Origin: Cellvibrio sp. PSBB023
GTDB lineage: Bacteria > Pseudomonadota > Gammaproteobacteria > Pseudomonadales > Cellvibrionaceae
NCBI RefSeq assembly: GCF_002007605.1
Contig: NZ_CP019799.1
Span: forward strand, 2,520,001 to 2,584,000
Direction of reading: 5' to 3'
Length of the DNA: 64,000 nucleotides
The notes beneath the pieces were generated by a model that worked only from the letters and a program-made list of their open reading frames with translations, did not search any database and was not told the DNA's origin. Position 1 is the stretch's first letter. Each line of letters begins with the position of its first letter. Position numbers and translations under genes: made by a program. Shown in pieces: positions 1-9,716 of this stretch.

Positions 1-1
1 A

Positions 2-1381
2 TCGACCCTTTTGGAACACGTGCCGCGTGGACATCTCGCTGCGGCAGCGTTGATTTCTGCGGGCTTGTTGATTCTTATTGGTAGCAGCAACGATTCCAGC
101 CCCCAAGCGGTTAGTGTACAAAGCGTAAATATCCCCGGCCTTGAGATACAGGGCACCGAAACCCAAGCAACCCCCATCGCTATACCTCCAGTTGAAGCAA
201 TTATCCAGGAAGTAGCCGCCAAAGCTGAAACACCTGTTGCGGAAACTCAAACACCCATCGGGCCGCAATGGAAAGAGTTTACTATTCAAAATGGCGATAA
301 CCTGTCCATTTTGTTTAAACGAGCAGGACTCAATGACCGCTCAATTTATGAATTATTTAGCGATGCCAAAGACGCCAAAGATTTACGCCACATTCGCCCC
401 GGCCAAAAAATGTCCTTTTTGGTTGAGAACGGCCGACTAACTGGGCTCAAATATGTCATCAATGAGCTGAACAGCCTTACTTTTGAGCGCGGCAATAAGG
501 GCTTTACCGGCAAGCAGATCGCACTTAAGCCCGATATTAAATATGCATTCCGCCAGGCAACCATCGACAGCTCTCTTTATATGGCAGGTAAACGTGCAGG
601 CATGCCCAGCAACCTGACCATGGAAATGGCAAATATTTTTGGTTGGGATATCGATTTTGCATTGGACATCCAAAAAGGCGACAGCTTTAAGGTGATGTAT
701 GAAGAGCAATTTCTGGACGGTAAAAGAATTGGCGTCGGCAAAGTCATGGCAGCCGAATTTACCAATGGTGGCAAAACGTTTAAAGCAGTGAGATATACCG
801 ATAAAGAAGGCAATAGCGCCTATTACACACCTGATGGCCGTGGCATGCATAAGGCATTTCTGCGCACCCCGATTGAGTTTGCCCGCATTAGCTCCCACTT
901 CAATCTGGCACGTAAACACCCGGTATTACATATTATCCGCGCGCACAAAGGCACCGACTATGCTGCCGCACGTGGTACGCCAATCCGTGCAACAGGTAAC
1001 GGTAAGGTGTCATTTGCAGGCGTTAAAGGTGGATATGGCAACGTGGTTATTATCCAGCACGGCCAAGGTATAGCGACACTGTACGGACACATGAATGGAT
1101 TTGCCAAGGGTGTCCGCAATGGTTCACGAGTGAGTCAGGGTGATGTTATTGGTTACGTGGGCTCTACCGGTTTGGCTTCTGGCCCACACTTGCACTATGA
1201 ATTCCACGTCAATGGACAGGTGCGCAACCCAGTGACCGTCCCGCTTCCTAAATCGATTGGTATAGAAAAAACAGAAATTGCACGTTTTACTGAAACTACG
1301 CGCCCATTAATTGCCAAGCTGGATCAGTTCAAATCGTCTAACCGCCTCGCCATTGCGAACAACAGCACCAACAGCAATTAA
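2..1381 (+). CDS. M23 family murein DD-endopeptidase (MepM-like), 5' end cut by window
   Basis: Periplasmic, membrane-anchored zinc endopeptidase expected to cut peptidoglycan cross-links. Counting from a TTG at 11, there is one hydrophobic segment (about 8-25), a LysM/OapA-like region (about 87-140) and a C-terminal M23 domain (about 300-410). The zinc ligands are visible as HKGTD (H312, D316) and HLH (H393, H395). The frame stays open to base 2 and the hydrophobic segment begins unusually early, so the true start probably lies upstream of the window. anmK follows within about 50 bp on the same strand, which links cell-wall cutting with recycling, an arrangement also seen in Pseudomonas. The family assignment is secure; the exact cross-link specificity is inferred. 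Confidence 0.9.
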   Translation, partial: STLLEHVPRGHLAAAALISAGLLILIGSSNDSSPQAVSVQSVNIPGLEIQGTETQATPIAIPPVEAIIQEVAAKAETPVAETQTPIGPQWKEFTIQNGDNLSILFKRAGLNDRSIYELFSDAKDAKDLRHIRPGQKMSFLVENGRLTGLKYVINELNSLTFERGNKGFTGKQIALKPDIKYAFRQATIDSSLYMAGKRAGMPSNLTMEMANIFGWDIDFALDIQKGDSFKVMYEEQFLDGKRIGVGKVMAAEFTNGGKTFKAVRYTDKEGNSAYYTPDGRGMHKAFLRTPIEFARISSHFNLARKHPVLHIIRAHKGTDYAAARGTPIRATGNGKVSFAGVKGGYGNVVIIQHGQGIATLYGHMNGFAKGVRNGSRVSQGDVIGYVGSTGLASGPHLHYEFHVNGQVRNPVTVPLPKSIGIEKTEIARFTETTRPLIAKLDQFKSSNRLAIANNSTNSN

Positions 1382-1434
1382 CCCTCGGCATGGCGCTATA
1401 TTTAGTCGCGCCAACCTATCGCGGGAACAATTCG

Positions 1435-2544
1435 ATGTCCCACCCCCACTACTATATTGGCCTTATGTCAGGCACCAGTGCAGATGCAATCGATGCTGTA
1501 CTGGTAACATTTGATGAACATCCACGCCTGATTGCCCATTACAGCGAGCCATTATCCGATAGCCTGCGCGAACAAATTCATGCCCTTGCCCTACCGTCAG
1601 ATAATGAGATTGATCGCGTAGGTGCGCTAGACATCTCACTGGGGCAGCATTTTGCCCGGATCAGCCTGACACTCCTGCAGCACGCAGAGGTAGATCCCGA
1701 GCAGGTAATGGCGATAGGCAGCCATGGGCAAACCATCCGCCATAGGCCGCCCGGTTCCCCGCAGGGTTGTTTTACCCTGCAGATTGGCGACCCTAATACG
1801 ATTGCCGAACTTACCGGAATAACCACTGTGGCTGATTTTCGGCGACGCGATATGGCGGCTGGTGGACAGGGCGCGCCACTGGTTCCTGCATTTCATCGCG
1901 CGATTTTTCACTCTACCGAAGAGCCTCGGGTAATCGTAAATATTGGCGGCATGGCAAATATTACCTGGCTCCCCAAGCAAGAGGCAACACTCGGGTTTGA
2001 TACCGGACCAGGCAATGTGTTGATGGATGGCTGGATACTGGCACATCACGGCAAGAGTTATGATGAATCCGGGACCTGGGCGGCAAGCGGCACAATCAAC
2101 CAAATGCTGCTTGATAAACTATTACAACACCCCTTTTTTACCCAAGCTGCACCCAAGAGCACCGGACGCGAGACATTTAATCGCCAATGGCTGGAAGATG
2201 CCTTACAGGGTATCGCCCTTGGTGCTGAAGATGTACAGGCGACCCTGCTGGAATTAACCGCAATCACCATTAGCGATGCGATCCATTCCTTAAGTAGCGA
2301 ACCCAAGGCTGTATTTGTCTGCGGTGGTGGCGCTTACAACATGCAACTGATACGTCGTTTGCAAGCCCTGTTGGCTAGCGATAAGGTTGAGAGCACAGCA
2401 AGCCTCGGCATTCATCCACAGTGGATAGAAGCTATGGCATTTGCCTGGCTGGCACGGCAAACCATGAACCGTCAGTCAGGCAATGTAAAAGAAGTGACAG
2501 GCGCACAGCGGGAGGTCATTCTGGGGGGCGTGTATTACGCCTGA
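1435..2544 (+). CDS. anmK: anhydro-N-acetylmuramic acid kinase
   Basis: Cytosolic kinase that opens and phosphorylates 1,6-anhydroMurNAc to MurNAc-6-phosphate during murein recycling. From this ATG the protein is 369 residues, the usual family length. The N-terminal glycine-rich motif is GLMSGTSADAID, followed by GSHGQTIRH, DFRRRD, GGQGAPLVPAFH, NIGGMANI, GFDTGPGN and a C-terminal CGGGAYN. An in-frame ATG at 1390 would add 15 residues that do not resemble the family, and a GGGAA stretch precedes the chosen start. It lies just behind the M23 endopeptidase gene. The window also holds amgK and murU, the other branch of MurNAc salvage. Confidence 0.95.
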   Translation: MSHPHYYIGLMSGTSADAIDAVLVTFDEHPRLIAHYSEPLSDSLREQIHALALPSDNEIDRVGALDISLGQHFARISLTLLQHAEVDPEQVMAIGSHGQTIRHRPPGSPQGCFTLQIGDPNTIAELTGITTVADFRRRDMAAGGQGAPLVPAFHRAIFHSTEEPRVIVNIGGMANITWLPKQEATLGFDTGPGNVLMDGWILAHHGKSYDESGTWAASGTINQMLLDKLLQHPFFTQAAPKSTGRETFNRQWLEDALQGIALGAEDVQATLLELTAITISDAIHSLSSEPKAVFVCGGGAYNMQLIRRLQALLASDKVESTASLGIHPQWIEAMAFAWLARQTMNRQSGNVKEVTGAQREVILGGVYYA

Positions 2545-2568
2545 TGTGATATTCACACCAAGCGAACA

Positions 2569-2922
2569 CTAGACAGTAAACGAGGAACCACAGCCGCAAG
2601 TGCTGGAAGCATTAGGATTTTGGATAACAAATTTGGAGCCTTGCAGCCCCTCTTCGTAATCCACTCTGGCACCCACGAGATAGGGATAGCTCATCGCATC
2701 GACAACGACCTTGACACCGTCTCGCTCAACAATTGAATCATCATCGGCGACGGCTTCATCGAAGGTAAATCCATACTGGAAGCCGGAACAGCCACCACCG
2801 GTTACATAAACACGCAGCTTGAGGTCCGGATTGTCCTCTTCCTCAATCAGGCTTTTGACCTTGGCAACCGCACTGTCGGTAACAGTGACGACTTGAGGGA
2901 TATAAATTTCAGCGGTAGACAT
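2569..2922 (-). CDS. erpA: iron-sulfur cluster insertion protein ErpA
   Basis: A-type Fe-S carrier that passes clusters to apo-enzymes, including those of isoprenoid synthesis. It is 117 residues with the three invariant cysteines C45 (GGGCSGFQY) and C109/C111 (TCGCG) near the C terminus. The start chosen is the ATG giving MSTAEIY, preceded by GGAGTATC as ribosome binding site; the upstream in-frame start would add ten non-conserved residues. It is convergent with anmK and separated from it by 24 bp, and lies downstream of the bactofilin gene in the same direction. Confidence 0.95.
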   Translation of the reverse strand: MSTAEIYIPQVVTVTDSAVAKVKSLIEEEDNPDLKLRVYVTGGGCSGFQYGFTFDEAVADDDSIVERDGVKVVVDAMSYPYLVGARVDYEEGLQGSKFVIQNPNASSTCGCGSSFTV

Positions 2923-2996
2923 AGATACTCCGGATAACAACAAAGCCCGCAAGGGCGAGATTTATTATCCCTTTACCCTAGTAAAACAGTCAACTA

Positions 2997-3377
2997 TTAA
3001 GCTTGATCAGCCGCAATTTCCAGTGCGCCCACGGCTTGCTGCTGGGTATTGATCATACTGCCATTGACCTGTGAGCCCTTCACCATCTCAATTGAGTGAT
3101 AGTGAACAGTCCCCACTACATTGCCTTTGGCAGCCAACTCGAGGTGTTTGGTGGAGTAGATATTACCCAACACCTTGCCATTGACTACCACCACCGGAGC
3201 GCGAATCTCGCCTTCGACCAAGCCGGTATCGGCGATAACGACTTTAGCATCCTTCTCATTCTCGGCAATGATATTCCCCGTCACCTTGCCCTCCAGTTGC
3301 AATTCACCGGTAAAGTGCAGGTCGCCAACCACTTTGGTCGCTCGGGATATCAAGGTGTGATTATTCGAAAATGCCAT
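2997..3377 (-). CDS. bactofilin (polymer-forming cytoskeletal protein)
   Basis: Small nucleotide-independent cytoskeletal filament protein of the DUF583 family. It is 126 residues with the central right-handed beta-helix repeats recognisable by regularly spaced Gly/Val runs (GELQLEGKVTGNI, GLVEGEIRAPVVVVNGKVLGNI, HLELAAKGNVVGTV). Short unstructured ends flank the core, as is usual. A GAGGAG ribosome site precedes the start. Bactofilins often work with M23 endopeptidases and coiled-coil partners at the envelope; here a coiled-coil membrane protein lies 21 bp upstream and an M23 gene is about 1.6 kb away. The link is inference from position. Confidence 0.92.
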   Translation of the reverse strand: MAFSNNHTLISRATKVVGDLHFTGELQLEGKVTGNIIAENEKDAKVVIADTGLVEGEIRAPVVVVNGKVLGNIYSTKHLELAAKGNVVGTVHYHSIEMVKGSQVNGSMINTQQQAVGALEIAADQA

Positions 3378-3398
3378 CAGGGGCTCCTCAGTAAAGGT

Positions 3399-4157
3399 CT
3401 ATTTGTGTTCAGGCCATTCCAGTTGCGCTTCCACGGTTATCGGATTGCGGCGCGCATTGGACTTTACCGCCAGCTCAAGGCGATCCGGAATAAAACCCTC
3501 TGGAATCAGGATTTCGGTATCCACATTCTGGAAGAATTTGAAATTCAGGGGGATAGTGGCCGCCATGGGCTCAGCCTTATTCACTGCCAGCTCGCGCAGG
3601 GAGAAGCGGACCTCTTTACCGTCTTGTTGACCAATTACCGTGGCACTGAGGTCGCCGACAAAGTCATCATCGCCCTCGGCGAGTTTTTGTATGACCAGCT
3701 TGAACAGATGCTTGCCTTCGGCAATAGGCGTGACGGAAAACACACCGAAGCTAATCCCCTTGGGATTGCTGTTCTTTTTCGATGTCATGATGCGATACAC
3801 ATCAATGTCACGCTGCAAGGCGGCTTTTTCTTCGCGCAGCTCCATCACCCGCTTGCGCAATTCCTCGCCAGCTTTGCGATCGACTTCAGCGCTGAGCTGA
3901 TAAGTGGCCAACTCGCGATGCAATTCTGCCGTCTCGGTACTGAGGGCTTCCAGCTTGGCACGCAGCTCTTTGCCCTCTTCGGGTGACAGCCGTTCGGCGC
4001 TGGTTTTGTATCCTGCATAGTGGTAACTGGTGACAACAGCACCAACGACCAATGCGAATAAAAGCAGGGCAATCAATGCTGACCTGAGCGGACGATGCGG
4101 CACAATTTTGAGTCGATAAACGGGCGAACCTTTGACTTTAGCCATAGCAAATTTCAT
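3399..4157 (-). CDS. DUF6776-like single-pass membrane coiled-coil protein
   Basis: Protein of unknown function, 252 residues. It has a short cytoplasmic basic head, one transmembrane segment (about 28-48), a charged heptad-rich coiled coil (about 60-120, many E/L/R) and a C-terminal beta-rich domain of about 130 residues ending in EWPEHK. The topology suggests an inner-membrane anchor with a periplasmic domain. It sits directly upstream of the bactofilin gene and downstream of argC, a conserved position in Pseudomonas-related genomes. A role as bactofilin partner is inference. An alternative start is the ATG at 4145 (MAKVKG); neither has a strong ribosome site. Confidence 0.7.
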   Translation of the reverse strand: MKFAMAKVKGSPVYRLKIVPHRPLRSALIALLLFALVVGAVVTSYHYAGYKTSAERLSPEEGKELRAKLEALSTETAELHRELATYQLSAEVDRKAGEELRKRVMELREEKAALQRDIDVYRIMTSKKNSNPKGISFGVFSVTPIAEGKHLFKLVIQKLAEGDDDFVGDLSATVIGQQDGKEVRFSLRELAVNKAEPMAATIPLNFKFFQNVDTEILIPEGFIPDRLELAVKSNARRNPITVEAQLEWPEHK

Positions 4158-4178
4158 TTGTCGTCGTTTTTATTCTGT

Positions 4179-4200
4179 GCGGGGTAGCGAACTACCCCGC
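4179..4200 (-). other. strong UUCG-loop hairpin between argC and the DUF6776-like gene
   Basis: A perfect 9-bp stem GCGGGGTAG/CTACCCCGC with, on the transcribed minus strand, a TTCG loop. It lies 15 bp after the argC stop. No T-run follows on either strand, so it is not a standard intrinsic terminator. It could be an mRNA processing or stability element, or a Rho-related end. Confidence 0.6.
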
Positions 4201-4214
4201 GCAAGGAAGAGCAA

Positions 4215-5261
4215 TTACGGCATTAAGGCCACAACATCCAGACCGGCGGTTTCCTCAAAGCCAAACATAATATTCATGTTTTGGATCGCTTGTCCGGAGG
4301 CGCCCTTAGTGAGGTTGTCGATCACCGATAACACCACTACGGTATCGCGCTGCTGTGGACGAACAATGGCGATACGGCAAACATTGGAGCCTTTCACGCT
4401 ACGCGTTTGCGGCAGGTTGCCAGCGGGCAATACATCCACGAAGGGTTCATTGGCATAACGCGCTTCGTAAAGCGCCTGCAAATCAGGCACATTGTTGGCA
4501 TCCAGCAGGGTTGCATAGAGGGTTGCATGAATACCCCGAATGATCGGCAGCAAATGCGGTACAAACGTCAGGGCTACCGGTGCTGCACCTGCAGGCTGCA
4601 CATCGCGCAGGCCCTGTTCGATTTCCGGCAAATGGCGATGACCGGCAACACCATATGCCTTGAAGCTATCACTGATTTCCATCAACAGGTTATCGATTTT
4701 AGCCTGACGCCCGGCACCACTGGCACCACTGGCGGCGTTGGCGATCAACCGAGTTGGATCGACCAGATTATTCTCAATCAGTGGCAGATAGCCTAATTGG
4801 GTCGCGGTGGGATAGCAGCCAGGGCATGCAACCAGCTTGGCGGTACGAATCGCCTCGCGGTTTACTTCTGGCAGGCCATAAACGGCTTGGGCGACCAGAT
4901 CCGGCGCGCCATGCGGTTGGTTGTACCATTTCTCCCACAGGGGAACATCGCGGATACGGAAGTCAGCAGACAGGTCGATGATACGCGCCTTGGTATTCAT
5001 CAGGCCGCTCATCATGTTCTGCGCCACACCATGGGGTGTAGCAAAGAAGATGACATCGCACTCACCCAGCACAGCGACATCCGGTTCGGTAAACACCAGA
5101 TCGATATGGCCGCGCAGGTTGGGGTACATATCGGCCACCTTGGTGCCCGCCTCGGCACGGGAGGTAATCACTGTCACCTCAACCTGTGGATGTTTGGACA
5201 AGAGGCGCAGCAACTCAACCCCGGTATAGCCAGTTCCACCAACAATCGCCGCTTTAATCAC
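4215..5261 (-). CDS. argC: N-acetyl-gamma-glutamyl-phosphate reductase
   Basis: Third step of arginine biosynthesis: NADPH-dependent reduction of N-acetylglutamyl phosphate to the semialdehyde in the cytosol. It is 348 residues. The Rossmann motif [14 protein letters not shown] is at 8-21 and the catalytic cysteine is C149 in [19 protein letters not shown] and the Gly/Ser-rich [11 protein letters not shown] segment are also typical of the family. It appears to lead the minus-strand block argC, DUF6776-like gene, bactofilin, erpA; the 220-bp gap to the divergent chloride-transporter gene should hold its promoter. Confidence 0.96.
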   Translation of the reverse strand: MIKAAIVGGTGYTGVELLRLLSKHPQVEVTVITSRAEAGTKVADMYPNLRGHIDLVFTEPDVAVLGECDVIFFATPHGVAQNMMSGLMNTKARIIDLSADFRIRDVPLWEKWYNQPHGAPDLVAQAVYGLPEVNREAIRTAKLVACPGCYPTATQLGYLPLIENNLVDPTRLIANAASGASGAGRQAKIDNLLMEISDSFKAYGVAGHRHLPEIEQGLRDVQPAGAAPVALTFVPHLLPIIRGIHATLYATLLDANNVPDLQALYEARYANEPFVDVLPAGNLPQTRSVKGSNVCRIAIVRPQQRDTVVVLSVIDNLTKGASGQAIQNMNIMFGFEETAGLDVVALMP

Positions 5262-5481
5262 CTCAACCCCCTATAAAGATTTGTTCAATATCAACGCTGT
5301 GTTTCTCACCCAAAGCGATCATAAGACGCGCATGACTCTGATATCCTGAGCGCGCCCATGCCATGGTTGGAAATAAAGAGGGCTATCATAAGAGCCTTAT
5401 TCATAAATCGAAAGTAAAAGCTGCCGCCTCATCAGGAAAACGCTGGTGGCGTCGCAGTTAACGCTTTAGCAGGAACAAACT

Positions 5482-7263
5482 GTGCCCGCCAATCGCCCCC
5501 ATAGACCTACCGACACAGCGCCAATCACTACAGCTTCGCGTATTAGCCATTATGTGGAGTCCCTGCGCGACCAACTGGCGGGGGCTGAAGCCTTACCGCA
5601 GCTGACACTGCTGGGCCTGCTGACCGGCATTATTGCCGGCGCGGTGATTGTGCTCTTTCGCTGGGCAGTAGAGTTGCCACTGGGATATTTCCTGCCCGAT
5701 AGCTTTGAAAACTTTGAGGCGATCAGCTCGCCCATGCACTTTGCCCTCCCCGTCACTGGTGCGATTGTGCTGGGGCTGGTATTACAACTGGTCGATAAAC
5801 GCCATCACGCCACCAGCATCGGCCATGTAATGGATCGCTTGCAGAATCATCAGGGGCGCATGCCACTGGGCAACGTAGTCACTCAATTCTTTGGCGGCGC
5901 GGCCTGTTTGCTGACGGGTCAATCCGTCGGGCGCGAAGGCCCAGCCGTACACCTGGGCGCAGGCAGTGGCAGCCTGCTCGGGCAGTGGCTGAAGTTACCC
6001 GCCAACAGCTTGCGTCCGCTGGCGGGCTGTGGCGTTGCAGCGGCCATTGCCGCCTGCTTTAACACACCCATGGCCGGGGTTATTTTTGCGATGGAGGTCG
6101 TGATTCTGGAATACACCATCGCCGGGTTTATTCCGGTCACCCTGGCCGCCGTCGCGGGGGCCACCATGACACGCCTCGCCTTTGGGCCTGAAATCGCCTT
6201 TATTAACGCGCAGTCAGTGATGGGCGATTTGCGCGAACTGCCACTGATGGGCCTGGTCGGCTTGGTCGTCGCCGTCTTTGCTGCCGCCTACATTCGCTTG
6301 CACGGCGCAAGCTGTCGCTGGGCATTGCATCGCCCCATCGCGCTGCGCTTTGCGCTTGCAGGGTTATTCACCGGTATATGCGCCCTGTGGATTCCGCAGA
6401 TCATGGGCGTGGGTTACGACACTATTAGCAGCGCACTGGCAGGCGAGATAGGTTTTGCATTGCTGCTGGCGATTGCCATTACCAAATTATTAGCCACCTC
6501 CCTCAGCTTGGGGATGGGCATGCCTGGCGGCGTGGTAGGCCCGCTGCTATTTATCGGCGCCTGTGTCGGCGGTGCGGTCGGTAGCGCAGCCCAACTACTC
6601 ATGCCCGGCTCCGCCAGCGCCATAGGCTTTTATGTGATCTTGGGTATGGGTGCCATGATGGGCGCCACACTCAATGCCCCGCTCGCGGCGATGATGGCGA
6701 TACTCGAACTCACTTATAACCCCAACATTATTTTCCCCAGTATGCTGGTGGTGATTGCCGCCTGCCTCACCACCCGCTGGGTATTCCGCTGCGATGGGCT
6801 GTTTCAGCATGTATTGCGTATTCAGGGCAAATTTCGCAGCGCCGAAGCAATGGAGCAATTACTCAGCCGTACCGGCGTGCGCGGTGCGATGGATCGCCAT
6901 CTGGTGGTGAGCGATAGCCAAATAAGCCTGCACGCTGCGCAACAGTTACTGGCGCGTCACCCACACTGGATTTTAGTGCGCGACAACAACCAACTGCTGC
7001 AACCGGCCGATTTACATACTTATCTGCAAACGCTGACGAGCCATCAGCCAACCGATGAACGCCAGGAGATGATCAACCTGCAGGAGATCCCCGCGCGCCG
7101 CTACGACCTTGCGCGCATTGCAGCGGATGCGAATCTATTTGAAGCACTGGAATTGATGAATCGCCAGCAACTGGATGCACTTTGGGTGGAATCACTTAGC
7201 GATTCGCACCAGCCACTGGGTATAATCAGTCGCCGCACTATCGACAACTACTACCGTATTTAA
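5482..7263 (+). CDS. ClC-family chloride channel/transporter with C-terminal regulatory tail
   Basis: Inner-membrane anion transporter, 593 residues. The gating-glutamate motif GREGP is at 150-154 (E152), and a GGVVGP segment stands in the place of the usual GxFxP motif. The first ClC signature GSGIP is replaced by TSIGH at 111-115, and the residue after FAME, which aligns with the internal proton glutamate of E. coli ClcA, is valine. About ten hydrophobic helices are followed by a cytoplasmic tail of about 150 residues resembling a weak CBS pair. The start is a GTG preceded by AGGAAC. Substrate and coupling are not certain. Confidence 0.88.
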   Translation: MPANRPHRPTDTAPITTASRISHYVESLRDQLAGAEALPQLTLLGLLTGIIAGAVIVLFRWAVELPLGYFLPDSFENFEAISSPMHFALPVTGAIVLGLVLQLVDKRHHATSIGHVMDRLQNHQGRMPLGNVVTQFFGGAACLLTGQSVGREGPAVHLGAGSGSLLGQWLKLPANSLRPLAGCGVAAAIAACFNTPMAGVIFAMEVVILEYTIAGFIPVTLAAVAGATMTRLAFGPEIAFINAQSVMGDLRELPLMGLVGLVVAVFAAAYIRLHGASCRWALHRPIALRFALAGLFTGICALWIPQIMGVGYDTISSALAGEIGFALLLAIAITKLLATSLSLGMGMPGGVVGPLLFIGACVGGAVGSAAQLLMPGSASAIGFYVILGMGAMMGATLNAPLAAMMAILELTYNPNIIFPSMLVVIAACLTTRWVFRCDGLFQHVLRIQGKFRSAEAMEQLLSRTGVRGAMDRHLVVSDSQISLHAAQQLLARHPHWILVRDNNQLLQPADLHTYLQTLTSHQPTDERQEMINLQEIPARRYDLARIAADANLFEALELMNRQQLDALWVESLSDSHQPLGIISRRTIDNYYRI

Positions 7264-7288
7264 GCTGCCTATTTATTGAGACATCACC

Positions 7289-7711
7289 ATGCTCTGGATA
7301 AAAGCCCTGCACATTATCGCCGTAATCACCTGGATGGCGGCGCTATTTTATCTGCCGCGCCTGTTCGTATACCACACCATGAGCGAAGACGAGATCAGTC
7401 GCGAGCGTTTTAAAATTATGGAGCGAAAATTACTGCGCGGCATCGCCAACCCCTCAATGATTGCGGTGTTTATTTTTGGTGTTTGGATGAGCTGGCTCGG
7501 CTGGGCTTACTATTCCACACAAGGTTGGTACTGGTGCAAATTGGTATTGGTCGCACTGCTCACCGGCTATCACCACGCGTGTATCGCCTACTTCAAACAA
7601 TTGCGCGATGACCGCTGCACCAAGAGCCATGTTTTTTTTCGTGTGTTCAACGAACTCCCGGTGTTTTTATTAATTGGCATTGTCATTCTGGTGGTGGTAA
7701 AACCTTTTTAA
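7289..7711 (+). CDS. hemJ: protoporphyrinogen IX oxidase HemJ
   Basis: Membrane enzyme (UPF0093/HemJ) that oxidises protoporphyrinogen IX to protoporphyrin IX late in heme synthesis. It is 140 residues with four hydrophobic segments. The start LWIKALHIIAVITWMA carries the conserved His of helix 1, and LPRLFVYH follows. hemL lies two genes downstream, giving two tetrapyrrole genes in one putative operon with thiE. It begins 25 bp after the chloride-transporter gene and is probably co-transcribed with it. Confidence 0.9.
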   Translation: MLWIKALHIIAVITWMAALFYLPRLFVYHTMSEDEISRERFKIMERKLLRGIANPSMIAVFIFGVWMSWLGWAYYSTQGWYWCKLVLVALLTGYHHACIAYFKQLRDDRCTKSHVFFRVFNELPVFLLIGIVILVVVKPF

Positions 7712-7712
7712 C

Positions 7713-8342
7713 ATGATGAATAAACTCTACGCGATTACCGACTCACAACTCTTACCCGGCGACACGCTGTTCACTGCCGTCGCTGCAGCCCTCAAGGGTG
7801 GCTGCAAGTGGGTGCAGTATCGGGATAAATCAACCGACCATCCACGCCGACTATCTGAAGCAAAACAGTTGCTCGCGCTATGTAATCAACATCGGGCGCA
7901 ATTATTAATCAATGACGATGTGAGTCTCGCACAAGAAGTGGGTGCCCACGGCGTGCATTTGGGCCAAGGCGATACCAATGCCCTTGCCGCACGAATTATT
8001 CTCGGCAGTAGTGCGATTATCGGTGTCACCTGCCATGACTCATTGGCGCTTGCACAACAGGCCATAAAAGACAGTGCCAATTACATTGCCTTTGGTCGCT
8101 TTTTTTCATCCAACACCAAACCCGATGCGCGCCCTGCGCCAATTTCATTAATCAGCGATGCACGCAAAGTATTTAGCAATACACCTATCGTTGTTATCGG
8201 CGGAATTACTCTGGATAACGGTAAACAATTATTAGACGCGGGGGCCGATATGCTTGCCGTTTGCCACAGTTTATTTGCAGCGGACGATATTGCCGTGCAA
8301 GCCAAAAAATTTATTGAATTATCTGTTAAAGGTCAGGATTAA
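7713..8342 (+). CDS. thiE: thiamine phosphate synthase
   Basis: Joins HMP pyrophosphate and the thiazole phosphate to make thiamine phosphate in the cytosol. It is a TIM barrel of 209 residues. Family motifs seen in order are WVQYRDK (substrate-binding, about 32-38), [28 protein letters not shown] and [10 protein letters not shown]. The gene starts one base after the hemJ stop, with two adjacent ATGs, and ends two bases before hemL. Tight spacing implies translational coupling. No TPP riboswitch is visible upstream. Confidence 0.95.
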   Translation: MMNKLYAITDSQLLPGDTLFTAVAAALKGGCKWVQYRDKSTDHPRRLSEAKQLLALCNQHRAQLLINDDVSLAQEVGAHGVHLGQGDTNALAARIILGSSAIIGVTCHDSLALAQQAIKDSANYIAFGRFFSSNTKPDARPAPISLISDARKVFSNTPIVVIGGITLDNGKQLLDAGADMLAVCHSLFAADDIAVQAKKFIELSVKGQD

Positions 8343-8344
8343 TT

Positions 8345-9628
8345 ATGAGCCGCTCTGAAGAATTATTTTTACAAGCCCAAAAAACCATTCCCGGCGGTGT
8401 TAACTCGCCCGTGCGTGCCTTTAAAGCAGTAGGCGGTACGCCCGTATTTTTTGAGCGCGCGCTGGGTGCTTACGTGTGGGATGCAGACGGCAAGCAATAC
8501 ATCGATTACGTGCAAAGCTGGGGGCCGATGGTATTAGGGCACGCACACCCCGAGGTGATTAATACCGTTATCGAAACTGCAAAATTTGGTTTGAGTTTTG
8601 GTGCCCCTACTGAACGCGAAACAACTCTCGCCGAAAAACTCTGCAACCTGATTCCCAATATGGATATGGTGCGCTTTGTCAGCTCTGGCACTGAAGCGAC
8701 CATGAGCGCCATAAGACTCGCGCGCGCTTTTACCAAACGCGACAAAATTATTAAGTTTGAAGGCTGTTATCACGGCCACTCCGATTCGCTGCTCATCAAA
8801 GCCGGTTCCGGAGCACTGACCCTCGGTGTGCCCAGCTCACCGGGCGTACCTGCCGTACTCGCCGACCACACACTCACACTGGATTACAACAACGCAGAAC
8901 AAGTGCGTGAATGTTTTGCCAAGCTCGGCGACCAAATTGCCTGCATTATTGTTGAACCCGTGGTAGGTAATATGAATTGTGTTCCGCCCGTACCAGGCTT
9001 TTTGGAATGCCTGCGCGAGGTATGCGATCAATACGGTAGCCTGCTGATTTTTGATGAAGTCATGACCGGTTTTCGCGTCGCGCACAAGGGTGCACAGGGC
9101 CACTACAGCGTCAATGCCGACATCATCACCCTGGGTAAAGTCATTGGCGGTGGTATGCCGGTAGGTGCATTTGGCGGTCGTCGCGATATTATGCAAATGA
9201 TTGCGCCTTCTGGACCGGTATACCAAGCGGGCACACTCTCCGGCAACCCTGTTGCCATGGCTGCTGGTTTAAAAACCCTGGAGTTATTGGAGCAAGAAGG
9301 CTTTTACGACAATCTCTGCGCACGCACTACCGAACTGGTAGAAGGATTGCAACGCCTGGCCGATGAAGCAGGTATTCCTTTTACCACCAATCACGTTGGC
9401 AGTATGTTTGGTTTCTTTTTTACCAGCGAGAAAAAAGTCACCAACTTCAAACAAGTCATGGCCTGCGATATTCCACGCTTCAATGCATTTTTCCATGGCA
9501 TGTTAGCGCGCGGCGTTTATTTAGCCCCGGCCTCTTACGAAGCCGGATTCATGTCTGGTGCGCACACAGAGCAGGATATTCAGGCTACGCTGACCATTGC
9601 CGCTGAAGTGTTTGCCACTTTGAAATAA
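8345..9628 (+). CDS. hemL: glutamate-1-semialdehyde 2,1-aminomutase
   Basis: PLP enzyme that makes 5-aminolevulinate from glutamate-1-semialdehyde in the C5 heme pathway. It is 427 residues, the usual length. The PLP lysine is K265 in [36 protein letters not shown] and [11 protein letters not shown] are also clear. It is the last gene of the hemJ-thiE-hemL run and is followed by an intrinsic terminator. Confidence 0.97.
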   Translation: MSRSEELFLQAQKTIPGGVNSPVRAFKAVGGTPVFFERALGAYVWDADGKQYIDYVQSWGPMVLGHAHPEVINTVIETAKFGLSFGAPTERETTLAEKLCNLIPNMDMVRFVSSGTEATMSAIRLARAFTKRDKIIKFEGCYHGHSDSLLIKAGSGALTLGVPSSPGVPAVLADHTLTLDYNNAEQVRECFAKLGDQIACIIVEPVVGNMNCVPPVPGFLECLREVCDQYGSLLIFDEVMTGFRVAHKGAQGHYSVNADIITLGKVIGGGMPVGAFGGRRDIMQMIAPSGPVYQAGTLSGNPVAMAAGLKTLELLEQEGFYDNLCARTTELVEGLQRLADEAGIPFTTNHVGSMFGFFFTSEKKVTNFKQVMACDIPRFNAFFHGMLARGVYLAPASYEAGFMSGAHTEQDIQATLTIAAEVFATLK

Positions 9629-9645
9629 ATAATCTCCGCAACCAA

Positions 9646-9687
9646 TAAAAAGTCGGGGCAGACTAACTGCCCCGGCTTTTTATTTTT
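9646..9687 (+). terminator. intrinsic terminator after hemL, probably bidirectional
   Basis: Stem AAAAAGTCGGGGCAG / CTGCCCCGGCTTTTT around an ACTAA loop, with one G-T pair, then a T-rich tract. The leading A-run gives a T-run on the other strand, so it can also end the convergent Yip1-family gene. Confidence 0.88.
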
Positions 9688-9716
9688 TAAGTATTACAGG
9701 TGCTTTTCAGCATAGA

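Noticed and set aside
3096..3986. 296-codon plus-strand frame opposite bactofilin and the DUF6776-like gene
   Set aside because: It is antisense to two well-supported genes, has no family resemblance and no ribosome site.
7600..7712. TPP riboswitch before thiE
   Set aside because: thiE starts one base after hemJ and the preceding sequence is coding; no THI-box was seen.
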